From Mycobacterium heckeshornense (lineage in GTDB: Bacteria; Actinomycetota; Actinomycetes; Mycobacteriales; Mycobacteriaceae), in NCBI RefSeq assembly GCF_016592155.1, contig NZ_AP024237.1, positions 434,001-498,000 of the forward strand: 64,000 bases of DNA. The letters are read 5' to 3'. A program made the position numbers and the translations under genes. This document shows, piece after piece, positions 31,492 to 43,005 of the stretch. The notes beneath the pieces are model-generated. The model saw nothing but the letters and a program-made list of their open reading frames with translations. It made no database searches and was not told where the DNA came from. Within the stretch, counting starts at the first letter, position 1, and each line of letters opens with the position of its first letter.

Positions 31492-33591
31492 GTGCCGACC
31501 ACCATCAGCGACGAGCAATTGGCAGCGCGTGGGTTGGTGCGCGAGTGGGCCGCCGGCGCGGGAACAACGGCCGCGATTCGCGACATCGAGCAGGGAAAGC
31601 GCGAGGCCTGGCAGCCGGTTTACGACGGCCTGGCCGGCCTGGGGCTGTTCGGTGTCGCGGTGCCTGAGGACTGCGGCGGCGCCGGCGGGCGGGTCGAGGA
31701 CCTCTGCGCCATGGTCGAGGAGGCGGCCAAGGCCTTGGTGCCGGGCCCGGTCGCGACGACGGCGCTGGCCACGCTGGCGGTATCCGATCCGCGGGTGCGC
31801 GGCCAGCTGGCATCCGGTGAACGCGTCGCCGGCGTGGCCCTGAGCGCCGACCTACACGTCGATACCGCTTTGCGCGCATCCGGCACGGTGCCATGGGCGC
31901 TCGGTGCGACCGACGGCGGGCTGTTGTTGGTGCCGGCAAACGGCAAATGGCTGCTGATCGACACCGTCGACGCCGCCGTGTCGGTCGAGCCGCTGCAGGG
32001 CACCGACTTCTCCCGTCCGCTGGCGCGGGTGGTGCTGGCAAGCGCGCCGGCCAGCGTGGTCGACGGCCCGGTGCAGGACCTGGCCGCCACCGTGCTGTCC
32101 GCCGAGGCGGCCGGGGTGACTCGCTGGGCGCTGGACACCGCGGTGGCTTACGCCAAGGTGCGTGAGCAGTTCGGCAAACCGATCGGCAGCTTCCAGGCAA
32201 TCAAACACATTTGCGCCGAAATGCTATGCCGCGCAGAGCAAGTCGCAGTGGCTGCGGCTGATGCCGCGCACGCGGTCGCCGACCCGGACCCCGAACAGTT
32301 GTCGATCGCCGCGGCCGTCGCCGCCAGCATCGGTATCGAGGCCGCCAAGGCCAACGCCAAAGACTGCATCCAGGTGCTCGGCGGCATCGGCATCACCTGG
32401 GAGCACGACGCGCATCTGTACCTGCGCCGGGCCTACGGCATCGGGCAATTCCTCGGCGGTTCGGCGCGCTGGTTGCGCCGCACCGCGGCGTTGACCCGGG
32501 CCGGGGGGCGCCGGCGGCTGAGCATCGACCTCGGGGGGGTCGCGGATTTACGGCCCCAGATCGCCGCCACAGTCGCGGGGATCGCCGCACTGCCCAAGGA
32601 CAAACAGCAGGTGGCCCTCGCCGAAGCGGGCCTGCTGGCGCCGCACTGGCCGGCGCCCTACGGGCGCGGCGCATCACCGGCCGAACAGCTGCTGATCGAC
32701 CAGGAGATGGCCGCGGCCGGCGTCGAGCGCCCCGACTTGGTGATCGGGTGGTGGGCCGCGCCGACAATCCTCGAGCACGGTACACCCGAGCAGATCGAGC
32801 GCTTCGTCCCGGCCACCCTGCGCGGCGAAATCTTCTGGTGCCAGCTGTTTTCCGAGCCAGGAGCCGGTTCGGATCTGGCTTCGCTGCGCACCAAGGCGGT
32901 GCGTGTCGAGGGCGGATGGAAGCTGACCGGGCAGAAGGTGTGGACGTCGTCGGCGCACAAAGCGCAATGGGGAGTGTGCCTGGCCAGGACAGACCCAAAC
33001 GCGCCGAAACATAAAGGCATCACCTACTTTCTGGTGGACATGAGCTCGCCCGGCATCGTGATCCGGCCGCTACGGGAGATCACCGGTGACGCTTTGTTCA
33101 ACGAGGTTTTCCTGGAGGACGTGTTCGTTCCCGACGAGATGGTCGTCGGCGCGGTCAACGACGGCTGGCGGTTGGCGCGCACCACGCTGGCCAACGAGCG
33201 GGTGGCCATGGCCACCGGCACCGCGCTGGGTAACCCGATGGAAGAGTTGCTCACTGCAGCAGCCGATTTGGACCTCGACGTCGCTCGTCAAGACCAGCTC
33301 GGGTGGCTGATCGTCGCCGCGCAGACCGGGGCGCTACTCGACCAGCGCATCGCGGAGCTGGCGGTCGGCGGTCACGATCCCGGCGCGCAGTCCAGTGTGC
33401 GCAAGCTCATCGGCGTGCGATACCGGCAGGCCCTGGCCGAATTCCGGATGGACATCGCCGAGGGCGCCGGAGTGGTCGAGGACGCCGTCGTGCACGACTT
33501 CCTCAACACCCGCTGCCTGACCATCGCGGGAGGTACCGAGCAGATCCTGCTCACACTGGCTGCCGAGCGGCTGCTGGGCCTGCCGCGCTAG
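31492..33591 (+). CDS. fadE34: Fused acyl-CoA dehydrogenase FadE34 (ChsE3)
   Basis: The 699-residue protein joins two acyl-CoA dehydrogenase units: residues 1 to about 330 (VREQFGKPIGSFQAIKH, LGGIGITWEHDAHLYLRRA) and about 345-699 (WCQLFSEPGAGSDLASLRTK, IAGGTEQILLTLAAERLLGL). This fused plan replaces the alpha2-beta2 heterotetramers of other steroid dehydrogenases. M. tuberculosis ChsE3 acts on steroid side-chain CoA thioesters (5-carbon side chain). The GTG start has a GGAGGAG site. A KstR box lies just upstream. The next gene is convergent. Confidence 0.95.
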   Translation: MPTTISDEQLAARGLVREWAAGAGTTAAIRDIEQGKREAWQPVYDGLAGLGLFGVAVPEDCGGAGGRVEDLCAMVEEAAKALVPGPVATTALATLAVSDPRVRGQLASGERVAGVALSADLHVDTALRASGTVPWALGATDGGLLLVPANGKWLLIDTVDAAVSVEPLQGTDFSRPLARVVLASAPASVVDGPVQDLAATVLSAEAAGVTRWALDTAVAYAKVREQFGKPIGSFQAIKHICAEMLCRAEQVAVAAADAAHAVADPDPEQLSIAAAVAASIGIEAAKANAKDCIQVLGGIGITWEHDAHLYLRRAYGIGQFLGGSARWLRRTAALTRAGGRRRLSIDLGGVADLRPQIAATVAGIAALPKDKQQVALAEAGLLAPHWPAPYGRGASPAEQLLIDQEMAAAGVERPDLVIGWWAAPTILEHGTPEQIERFVPATLRGEIFWCQLFSEPGAGSDLASLRTKAVRVEGGWKLTGQKVWTSSAHKAQWGVCLARTDPNAPKHKGITYFLVDMSSPGIVIRPLREITGDALFNEVFLEDVFVPDEMVVGAVNDGWRLARTTLANERVAMATGTALGNPMEELLTAAADLDLDVARQDQLGWLIVAAQTGALLDQRIAELAVGGHDPGAQSSVRKLIGVRYRQALAEFRMDIAEGAGVVEDAVVHDFLNTRCLTIAGGTEQILLTLAAERLLGLPR

Positions 33592-33600
33592 CAGACCTTT

Positions 33601-33660
33601 CGCGAGATTGCACTCATGGCTGTGGTTTTCACGAAATCACAACCATGGGCGCAATTTCGA
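33601..33660. terminator. Large imperfect palindrome between fadE34 and Rv3572-type gene
   Basis: About 60 bases fold on themselves: TTGCACTCATGGCTGTGGTT (33608-33627) pairs imperfectly with the segment ending CAACCATGGGCGCAA (33640-33654), around a TTTCACGAAA centre. It starts 10 bases after the fadE34 stop and lies between two convergent genes, which suits a bidirectional terminator. Confidence 0.6.
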
Positions 33661-33698
33661 CGTGGCCGTTTCGACCCAATTGGCGGGCGGCGGCACAA

Positions 33699-34229
33699 TC
33701 AGGAAAAGCCGGTTTGCGCGCAGGTGCTGGGCGAGGTGAGGTTGACCCCGGCGTAGACCACCTGGATGTGCGTACACGCGATCACGTTGACGTCCGTCTT
33801 CGGTTGGCCGGTGCGCCAATCCGTGGAGTCGATTCGTCCGGAGGTCTGGTACTTCTCGGGCGGCCCGGCACCGAAGTAGACGGTGGTGATCACGTCGGAC
33901 CCGCCTGATTTCATCACCCTCTCGAATTGCCCACTGGCGTGCACGTCGAGGTAGGCCAGCCGGTCGGTGGAGCGGATCTCGGTGCTCTGCCGCGACCATA
34001 GGTCGGGCGGAAACCCGGTCACCCCATCGGGTGTGCGCAAGTCGGCCCCCGCGGTGAAATCGCAACTGCCGGTTGCCCGGTGACAATCGACCACGATGTG
34101 CGTCTCGAGCTGGGTCGCGTCGTCGACGGGAAACAACGTGGTCGCGGTGTTGCTGGCGGCCGATGACAAAGGAGCTAATCCAAGCATCAGTCCCGCGCCG
34201 CCCAGCGCCGTCACCAGCCGCTTGCCCAT
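33699..34229 (-). CDS. Secreted protein of unknown function (Rv3572 type)
   Basis: The 176-residue protein has an N-terminal signal peptide (MGKRLVTALGGAGLMLGLAP then SSAAS), followed by an all-beta-looking domain with Cys pairs (DCHRATGSCD, ACTHIQ and STCAQ). It corresponds in place to Rv3572, which sits between fadE34 and kshB. No enzyme motif is seen; export through Sec is inferred. kshB is upstream on the same strand with 22 bases between. Confidence 0.8.
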   Translation of the reverse strand: MGKRLVTALGGAGLMLGLAPLSSAASNTATTLFPVDDATQLETHIVVDCHRATGSCDFTAGADLRTPDGVTGFPPDLWSRQSTEIRSTDRLAYLDVHASGQFERVMKSGGSDVITTVYFGAGPPEKYQTSGRIDSTDWRTGQPKTDVNVIACTHIQVVYAGVNLTSPSTCAQTGFS

Positions 34230-34251
34230 CAGCCGAACTTAACGCCCACGG

Positions 34252-35370
34252 CTACTCGTCGTAGGTGACTTCGACCGAATCGGACTCCGGGCGAGACTGG
34301 CAGGCCAGGATCAGTCCTTCGTCGAGATCTTGCTGCTCGAGCACGTCGTTGACCTCCATGGTGACTTTCCCGCTGCGCAACGTGCAGGCGCACGCGCCGC
34401 AGTGACCTTCCCGGCAGGAAAACGGCGCATCCAGGCCGCGGTCCAGCAGCACGTCGAGCAGCTTGGCGTGCCGCGGCCATGACACGGTGTGGGTTTCACC
34501 GTCGAGCTGCACGACCGCGGTGGCCGGAGGTTCGTCGCCGGAGTCCTCGACCGTCACCGCGGCGAACGGGTCGGTGTCCAGCGAGCGGAACACCTCGAGG
34601 TGGATACGGTGCGCCGGCACGTTCAGTGATTCCAGCGCGTCACGGCTGGCCTGCATAAACGGTCCCGGTCCGCAGATGAAGGCCTGCCGGTCGCTGTACG
34701 GCGCCGCCAGCTTGGCCAGCGCGGCGGCGCTGGGCAGGCCCTGCAGCGACTCCAGCCAGTGCACGACGGTCAGCCGGTCGGGATACTTGGCCGCCAACTC
34801 CCGCAGCGCATCACCGAAAATCACCGAGCGGTCGTCGCGGTTGGCGTAGACCAGCACCACCTGCCCGCTGCCCTCGACCAGCGCGGATTTGCAGATCGAC
34901 ATGATCGGGGTGATCCCGCTGCCGGCCGCGATCAGCAAGAAATCGTCGTCGAGCGTCTTCGGCACGAAGTTGCCGGACGGGGCCAGCACGTGGATCCGCA
35001 TCCCGGGGTGGGCGTGGTCGCACAGCCAGTTCGACGCATACCCGTCGGCGGTGCGCTTGACGGTCACGGTCAGCGCGTCCCCGGTGAACGGCGAACCACA
35101 CAGCGAATAGCAGCGCGCCACCGAGCCGGTGCGCTCGCTAGGGACGCGCAACGTCAGGAACTGTCCGGGCGCGTAGCGCAGCCGCTCGGGCGGGATGTCG
35201 GCGCCGTCGGGGACGGCGAACACCAGCGACCGGGCCTCGTCGGTCTCGGCGATCACCTCGGCGACCTGCAGTTCAAGCACGTGACTGCCCAGCGGCTCGT
35301 CGGGAACGGTATCCGCCACGGCCCGGGCTTTCTCGTCTGACATAACTACCCGGGCTTTCTCGTCTGACAT
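34252..35370 (-). CDS. kshB: 3-ketosteroid-9-alpha-hydroxylase reductase KshB
   Basis: The 372-residue reductase passes electrons from NADH to the oxygenase KshA, which opens steroid ring B. Order: FAD-binding barrel (ARCYSLCGSP), NAD-binding domain (LLIAAGSGITPIMSI, ICGPGPFM), C-terminal plant-type 2Fe-2S ferredoxin with CREGHCGACACTLRSG and a final LACQ Cys. The N-terminus contains a duplicated MSDEKAR, caused by a 27-bp tandem repeat that provides two equivalent ATGs (35370 and 35343); either gives a complete enzyme. A KstR box begins 3 bases upstream of the first ATG, so transcription probably starts inside the repeat and uses 35343, unless it is leaderless. Confidence 0.93.
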   Translation of the reverse strand: MSDEKARVVMSDEKARAVADTVPDEPLGSHVLELQVAEVIAETDEARSLVFAVPDGADIPPERLRYAPGQFLTLRVPSERTGSVARCYSLCGSPFTGDALTVTVKRTADGYASNWLCDHAHPGMRIHVLAPSGNFVPKTLDDDFLLIAAGSGITPIMSICKSALVEGSGQVVLVYANRDDRSVIFGDALRELAAKYPDRLTVVHWLESLQGLPSAAALAKLAAPYSDRQAFICGPGPFMQASRDALESLNVPAHRIHLEVFRSLDTDPFAAVTVEDSGDEPPATAVVQLDGETHTVSWPRHAKLLDVLLDRGLDAPFSCREGHCGACACTLRSGKVTMEVNDVLEQQDLDEGLILACQSRPESDSVEVTYDE

Positions 35371-35375
35371 AACTA
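35322..35375. repeat. 27-bp perfect tandem duplication over the kshB start
   Basis: Bases 35322-35348 and 35349-35375 are identical 27-mers. Each copy contains the start codon, the next six codons of kshB and the bases immediately before the ATG. Because 27 is a multiple of three the frame is kept, duplicating MSDEKAR with a two- to three-residue spacer. Confidence 0.92.
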
Positions 35376-35387
35376 GAACAGGTTACA
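35374..35387. promoter_or_regulatory. KstR operator upstream of kshB
   Basis: TAGAACAGGTTACA matches the KstR consensus T-N2-AAC-N2-GTT-N2-A exactly. It abuts the 27-bp repeat, 3 bases upstream of the first kshB ATG on the minus strand. Confidence 0.85.
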
Positions 35388-35441
35388 GAAAACGCGTTAA
35401 GTACCGCTACCAGCCGCAGGAATACCCTGCTCGACACGAAT

Positions 35442-35455
35442 CGGAACGTGTTCTA
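35442..35455. promoter_or_regulatory. KstR-like operator upstream of hsaA
   Basis: CGGAACGTGTTCTA matches the KstR consensus at all positions except the first T. It lies 36 bases before the hsaA GTG and is the natural control site for the hsaADCB operon. Confidence 0.8.
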
Positions 35456-35491
35456 GTCTCTGATTTAAGCCCGTACTGATGGAGGAACCCA

Positions 35492-38452
<2,961 letters not shown>

Positions 38453-38453
<1 letters not shown>

Positions 38454-39019
38454 TGGCCGCGACACCGATCGACGCACGTACGTTTCGCAACGTGCTCGGT
38501 CAGTTCTGCACCGGGATCACGATCATCACCACCATGCACGACGGCGCACCGGTCGGGTTCGCGTGCCAGTCCTTCGCGGCGTTGTCGCTGGAGCCGCCGC
38601 TGGTGTTGTTTTGCCCCACCAAGGTGTCGCGGACCTGGCTGGCTATCGAGGCCAGCGGGAAGTTCTGCGTCAACATCTTGCACGAGAAGCAACAGCACAT
38701 TTCGGCGCGCTTCGGTTCGAAGGAGCCCGACAAGTTCGCTGGAATCGACTGGCATCTCTCCGAATTGGGCTCACCCGTCATCGAGGGAACACTGGCGCAC
38801 ATCGACTGCACGGTAGCGTCGGTGCACGACGGTGGCGACCATTTCGTGGTGTTCGGTGCGGTGCACTCGCTGTCGGAAGTGCCGAGGGCCAAGCCGCGAC
38901 CGCTGCTGTTCTACCGCGGCGAGTACACCGGAATCGAGCCGGAAAAGAACACGCCCGCTGCGTGGCGCGACGATCTCGAAGCGTTCCTGACCACCACCAC
39001 CCAGGACACCTGGCTATAA
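38453..39019 (+). CDS. hsaB: Flavin reductase HsaB (3-HSA hydroxylase reductase)
   Basis: The 188-residue NADH:FMN reductase supplies reduced flavin to HsaA. It belongs to the HpaC-like flavin reductase family: FRNVLGQFCTGITIITT at the N-terminus, GFACQSFAALSLEPPLVLFC and LFYRGEYTGI. The ATG at 38453 overlaps the hsaC stop by one base; a longer frame upstream runs within hsaC. It is the last gene of the operon; a 116-base gap follows. Confidence 0.95.
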
Positions 39020-39135
39020 GCCCGGCGCGGCGGCGACTTCTGCGTCTGCTCGCCGTGCCTTTTCCCACTTTTGTCACACATCGGCGCGCTGCCCCGTCTA
39101 GCTGATGACGACCAGATATCACGGGAGGCTTAACC

Positions 39136-39942
39136 ATGAGACCGTTGAACACAGCAGCGCGGGCATACCTGGTCACGCTGACGGCCTTGGTCGGTCTGGC
39201 CAATGTTGTGGTTGGAATATGGTGTCTGGCCGGCCCCGGGTTGTTCGCCCGGTTCGTGGGATTCGAAACGCACGAGCATTTTCTGCATGACATCGGCGCG
39301 TTCCAGCTGGGGTTGGGTGTCACGTTGCTGCTCGCGCTGATCTGGTCGGATGCATTGGCCACCGCGCTGGCTGGGTTCATCGTGGCCAACGGCGTGCACA
39401 CGGTGAACCACGTGATGGACCTCGATCTGGGCGGTTCGCCCGCTCAGGCATGGGTGCTCGGCGTGGTGTCGGTGGCACTTGCCGTAGCGTTCCTGCTGCG
39501 GCTACGCCAACTCGGCTATGTACTCGGGTCCGTCGGCACCGCAACCGATCCCAGACTGGCTTCCTTCGTGCGGCAGAAGACGGTGCGGCTCACCACCTTC
39601 CGAAAGGATGGCACCCCGGGCAGTAGTCCGGTGAGCATCGCGGTAGACGGCGACCGCGCATACTTTCGCAGTTTTGAGCGGGCGCTCAAAGTACGTAGGA
39701 TACGGCGCGATCCGAAAGTTGAATTCGGACCGGCGACGGCATCGGGTAAGCCGACCGGGCCGACCCAACCCGGCCGCGTGCGGCTCCTGGAAGGCGCCGA
39801 ATATCAGGCGGCGGCTCGTCTGCTGCGCCGCAAATACCCGTTGCTGCATGGGGTTCTGGTGCCGTTGACGCATCGGCTGATGCGGCGCAAATACGGCCGC
39901 ACGGTGCACGCCGAATTGACTCCGTCGGCTGCGCCCAGTTAG
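39136..39942 (+). CDS. Fusion: four-helix membrane domain plus PPOX/F420-like flavin-fold domain
   Basis: The 268-residue protein has four hydrophobic helices in residues about 10-125 (first: AYLVTLTALVGLANVVVGIW) and then a C-terminal split-barrel domain (about 138-268: FVRQKTVRLTTFRKDGTPGS, VDGDRAYFRSFERALKVRRI) resembling PPOX-class F420-dependent or FMN oxidoreductases. An ATG with GGGAGG upstream is clear. It occupies the place where M. tuberculosis has nat (arylamine N-acetyltransferase) after hsaB, and its end overlaps aspB. Either domain is familiar alone; the fusion and its function are not established to me. Confidence 0.75.
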   Translation: MRPLNTAARAYLVTLTALVGLANVVVGIWCLAGPGLFARFVGFETHEHFLHDIGAFQLGLGVTLLLALIWSDALATALAGFIVANGVHTVNHVMDLDLGGSPAQAWVLGVVSVALAVAFLLRLRQLGYVLGSVGTATDPRLASFVRQKTVRLTTFRKDGTPGSSPVSIAVDGDRAYFRSFERALKVRRIRRDPKVEFGPATASGKPTGPTQPGRVRLLEGAEYQAAARLLRRKYPLLHGVLVPLTHRLMRRKYGRTVHAELTPSAAPS

Positions 39943-41099
39943 CCCAGCCACCGCTCGATGCGGCGCAGCGCCTCCTCGATATCGGATGTCGGTCCGGCGA
40001 ATGACACGCGGACAAACGACCCACCGCGAGCAGTGTCGAAGTCGATGCCCGGTGCGATCGCCACTCCGGTGTCGGCCAACAACTTCTCGCAAAACTGCAG
40101 CGAGTCCGATGTGTAGTCCGCGACATCGGCATAGACGTAGAACGCACCGTCGGTGGGAGCGAGCCGGTTGATTCCGATTTGCCGCAGACCGTCCAACAGC
40201 AGCCGACGGTTGATCGCGTACTGATGTAGGTGTGCGTTGGCCTCGGCGACCGCCTCCGGGGTGAACGCCGCGACCGCGGCGTACTGCGACAGCACGGGTG
40301 GGCAGATCGTGAAGTTGCCGGTCAAACAGTCCACTGTGCGGCGCAACTCCGGCGGCACCAGCAGCCAGCCCAGCCGCCAACCCGTCATCGCGTAGTATTT
40401 CGAAAAACTGTTGACCACCACAGCGTTTCGCGAGGTCTCCCAAGCGCAGCTGGTTTGGGGAGCTCCCTCGTACACAAGGCCGTGGTACACCTCGTCGCTG
40501 ATGAGTCGCACGCCGGAGTTCTCGCACCAGGATGCGATCGCCGCCAGCTCCGCGGGTGCGATGACGGTCCCGGTCGGGTTGGCCGGGCTGGCGACGACGA
40601 CACCGCGTGGCTGCGGGTCGAGCGCGGCCAGCATATGTGCGGTCGGCTGAAACCGGGTGTCCGGGCCGCATGGCACGTCCACCACTTCACAGCCCAGCGC
40701 GGACAGGATGTTTCGGTAGCACGGGTAGCCGGGGCTGGTGACAACGACCCGGTCGCCGGCGTCGAAACACGCTAGGAACGCAAGCAAGAAGCCGCCCGAC
40801 GAGCCGGTGGTGATGACGACGTCGTCGGGCTCGACGGTGATCCCATATCGCGGCGTATATGTCTGAGCAATGGCGGCGCGGAGTTCTGGAATGCCAAGAG
40901 CCACCGTGTAACCCAGCGGGCTGCTGTCTAGCACCGCCTTGGCGGCGGCGCGCACCGGTGCCGGCGCTCCCGCACTTGGCTGGCCCGCCGAAAGGTTCAC
41001 CAGGTCGCTGTGGGTGCGTTGACGCTCGGCGGCCGCCAGCCACACGTCCATCACATAGAACGGCGGGATGCCGGCGCGCAGCGCGATAGAAGCGTTCAC
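39939..41099 (-). CDS. aspB: PLP-dependent class I/II aminotransferase (AspB type)
   Basis: The 386-residue fold-type I aminotransferase shows SSGGFLLAFLACFDAGD, SPANPTGTVI, the Asp/Tyr segment LISDEVYHGL and the PLP-lysine motif VNSFSKYYAMTGWRLGW (about residue 235). Its substrate is unknown; annotation as aspartate aminotransferase in M. tuberculosis (Rv3565) is by homology. GTG at 41099 overlaps the fadE33 stop, so it closes the fadD3-fadE31-fadE32-fadE33-aspB operon. It is convergent with the membrane/PPOX gene. Confidence 0.9.
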   Translation of the reverse strand: MNASIALRAGIPPFYVMDVWLAAAERQRTHSDLVNLSAGQPSAGAPAPVRAAAKAVLDSSPLGYTVALGIPELRAAIAQTYTPRYGITVEPDDVVITTGSSGGFLLAFLACFDAGDRVVVTSPGYPCYRNILSALGCEVVDVPCGPDTRFQPTAHMLAALDPQPRGVVVASPANPTGTVIAPAELAAIASWCENSGVRLISDEVYHGLVYEGAPQTSCAWETSRNAVVVNSFSKYYAMTGWRLGWLLVPPELRRTVDCLTGNFTICPPVLSQYAAVAAFTPEAVAEANAHLHQYAINRRLLLDGLRQIGINRLAPTDGAFYVYADVADYTSDSLQFCEKLLADTGVAIAPGIDFDTARGGSFVRVSFAGPTSDIEEALRRIERWLG

Positions 41100-42055
41100 G
41101 TCGTGCTATTCAACACTTGGCGCTCAAGCCGGCGCAGGTATTCGGGCGGCGGCCCGAGCAGCTGGGCACTTGAGTGCGCACGCTTGAAGTAGAGGTGCAT
41201 GTCGTGTTCCCAGGTGATCGCAATCCCGCCGTGCAGCTGGATACCCTCGGCAGCCACCCTGCTGAACGTCTCGCTCGCGGCAATCCGGGCCAGCGCCGCC
41301 GACGTCGGCGACGGTTCGGTCACTGCGTCGTCGACCACCGCGCGCGTGGCCTGGACCGCGACATACAGGTCGGCCATCCGGTGTTTGAGTGCCTGGAAGC
41401 TGCCGATCGGCCGGCCGAATTGCACCCGTTGCTTGGTGTAGTCGACGGTCAACTCCAGGCAGCGGGCCGCAGCGCCGACCTGCTCGACCGCAAGCAGGAT
41501 CGCCGCGCTGTCGGCGATACCGGGGTCCGCGCCTATCGGCACGGTGCGTTGCGGTCTGACGCGGGCCAGTCGGCGGGTCGGATCCATTGTGGCGACGGGC
41601 TCGGCGACGAAGTCGCTCCAACGGATGAGCCTGTCGCCAGTGGCTGCGACGACGATGTCGGCGCTGTCACCGTTGACCACATAGTCGGGATCGAACACCA
41701 CCGTGCCGATCGCCGTGCCCTGCGCCAGCCGCGCGAGCGCTTGGGCGTCGGGCTCGTCGGCGGCGAGCAGCGCTAGCTCGGCCAGCGTGGTGCCGAGTAG
41801 CGGGGTGGGCACCAGACCTTTGCCGAGTTCCTCGATGACGACGGCGGCGTCGGCCAGGGTGCCGCCGGCGCCGCCGAATTCCTCGGGCACCAGCAGCGCT
41901 GCCGCGCCGACCTGTTCGCACAGCAGCCGCCACAACGCTTCGTCGTAACCGCGCTCGGACTGGATCGCCTCCCGCACCGCGGCGGCCGGAGCATGCTTGG
42001 CCACCAGCGCCGACACCGTTTCACGCAGCAGTTCGCGTTCGTCGCTCGCTGTCAT
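41096..42055 (-). CDS. fadE33: Acyl-CoA dehydrogenase subunit FadE33 (IpdE2)
   Basis: The 319-residue protein is the short, beta-type subunit of steroid acyl-CoA dehydrogenases. It keeps VPEEFGGAGGTLADAAVVIE, VQFGRPIGSFQALKHRMADL and LHGGIAITWEHDMHLYFKRA. In mycobacteria FadE33 pairs with FadE30 as IpdE1-IpdE2, oxidising 5-OH-HIP-CoA in C/D ring degradation. It overlaps fadE32 by 4 bases and aspB by 4 bases. Partner and substrate are from the literature on orthologues. Confidence 0.93.
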   Translation of the reverse strand: MTASDERELLRETVSALVAKHAPAAAVREAIQSERGYDEALWRLLCEQVGAAALLVPEEFGGAGGTLADAAVVIEELGKGLVPTPLLGTTLAELALLAADEPDAQALARLAQGTAIGTVVFDPDYVVNGDSADIVVAATGDRLIRWSDFVAEPVATMDPTRRLARVRPQRTVPIGADPGIADSAAILLAVEQVGAAARCLELTVDYTKQRVQFGRPIGSFQALKHRMADLYVAVQATRAVVDDAVTEPSPTSAALARIAASETFSRVAAEGIQLHGGIAITWEHDMHLYFKRAHSSAQLLGPPPEYLRRLERQVLNSTT

Positions 42056-43005
42056 AACGCCTCCAGTACCCGCCGGCGGTGTACGGCCGGGTCACCCCAT
42101 GCCGGCCGCAACGCCTGGACCCGCAGCAGCCACAGCGACAGATCATGTTCGGCGGTGAAGCCGATCGCGCCATGGGTTTGCAGCGCCGAACGCGCGGCCA
42201 GCAGGGCGGCGTCGGCGGCGGCCACTTTGGCGGCGCTCACGTCGCGGCGCGCGTCCGCCGAGTCGCCGGCCAGCGACAGGGCAGCGCCGTACACCAATGG
42301 GCGGGCCAACTCCACGGCGATATGCACGTCGGCCAGCTTGTGCTTGATCGCCTGATACGAGCCGATCGGCCGCCCGAACTGGCTGCGCTGCTTGGCGTAG
42401 TCGACGGCCGCGTCCCGCAGCGCCTGGCCGGCGCCCACCAATTGAGCGGCCGTCGCCAGCGCGCCGAACTCGTAGGCCCGGGCAACGTCGGCCTGCCATG
42501 TGGTAGCGGTGGCGGTGACGTCGAACAGGCGCCGGCTCGGATCGATGCAATCGTGACGATCTCCGACATTAGCCTCGCTGACCCGGCCCTGGTGGGCCAA
42601 GAGCACCAGGCCGGCGGCGTCGGCGTCCACCGCGCGCGGAATTTGCGGCGGCAATGCGACCGTAGCGATCAGCTCACCGGTTGCCAGCGACGCACACCGG
42701 TCGTCGGCGGCAAGCAGGATCGGCGCTACCGCAACAGATTCCGTAACGGGTCCTGGAACACACCAGCGTCCGAGGCGCTCCAATGCCACAACGAGGTCGA
42801 CCGGGTGGGCGTCGATGCCGTCGAACCGCTGGGGCACCATGAGGGCGGTGACACCCAAGTCGGCCAACCGGGCCCATACCTTGCGTCCCGGGCCGAAATC
42901 ACCGGCCGCCCAGGCGCGTACCGCCCCCGCGACGTCGGCTGCCGCCAGCGCGGCATCGATACTGGCCGCGAAGTCGCGCTGCTGCGGGTCCAGGTCGAAT
43001 CTCAT
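42052..43005 (-). CDS. fadE32: Acyl-CoA dehydrogenase FadE32
   Basis: The 317-residue short acyl-CoA dehydrogenase resembles a beta-subunit, with KQRSQFGRPIGSYQAIKHKL and LQTHGAIGFTAEHDLSLWLLR. It most likely forms a heterotetramer with a longer FadE, FadE31 next door being the natural partner. It acts in late C/D ring catabolism. It is coupled by 4-base overlaps to fadE31 (upstream) and fadE33 (downstream). The KstR2-controlled promoter lies before fadD3. Confidence 0.92.
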   Translation of the reverse strand: MRFDLDPQQRDFAASIDAALAAADVAGAVRAWAAGDFGPGRKVWARLADLGVTALMVPQRFDGIDAHPVDLVVALERLGRWCVPGPVTESVAVAPILLAADDRCASLATGELIATVALPPQIPRAVDADAAGLVLLAHQGRVSEANVGDRHDCIDPSRRLFDVTATATTWQADVARAYEFGALATAAQLVGAGQALRDAAVDYAKQRSQFGRPIGSYQAIKHKLADVHIAVELARPLVYGAALSLAGDSADARRDVSAAKVAAADAALLAARSALQTHGAIGFTAEHDLSLWLLRVQALRPAWGDPAVHRRRVLEAL

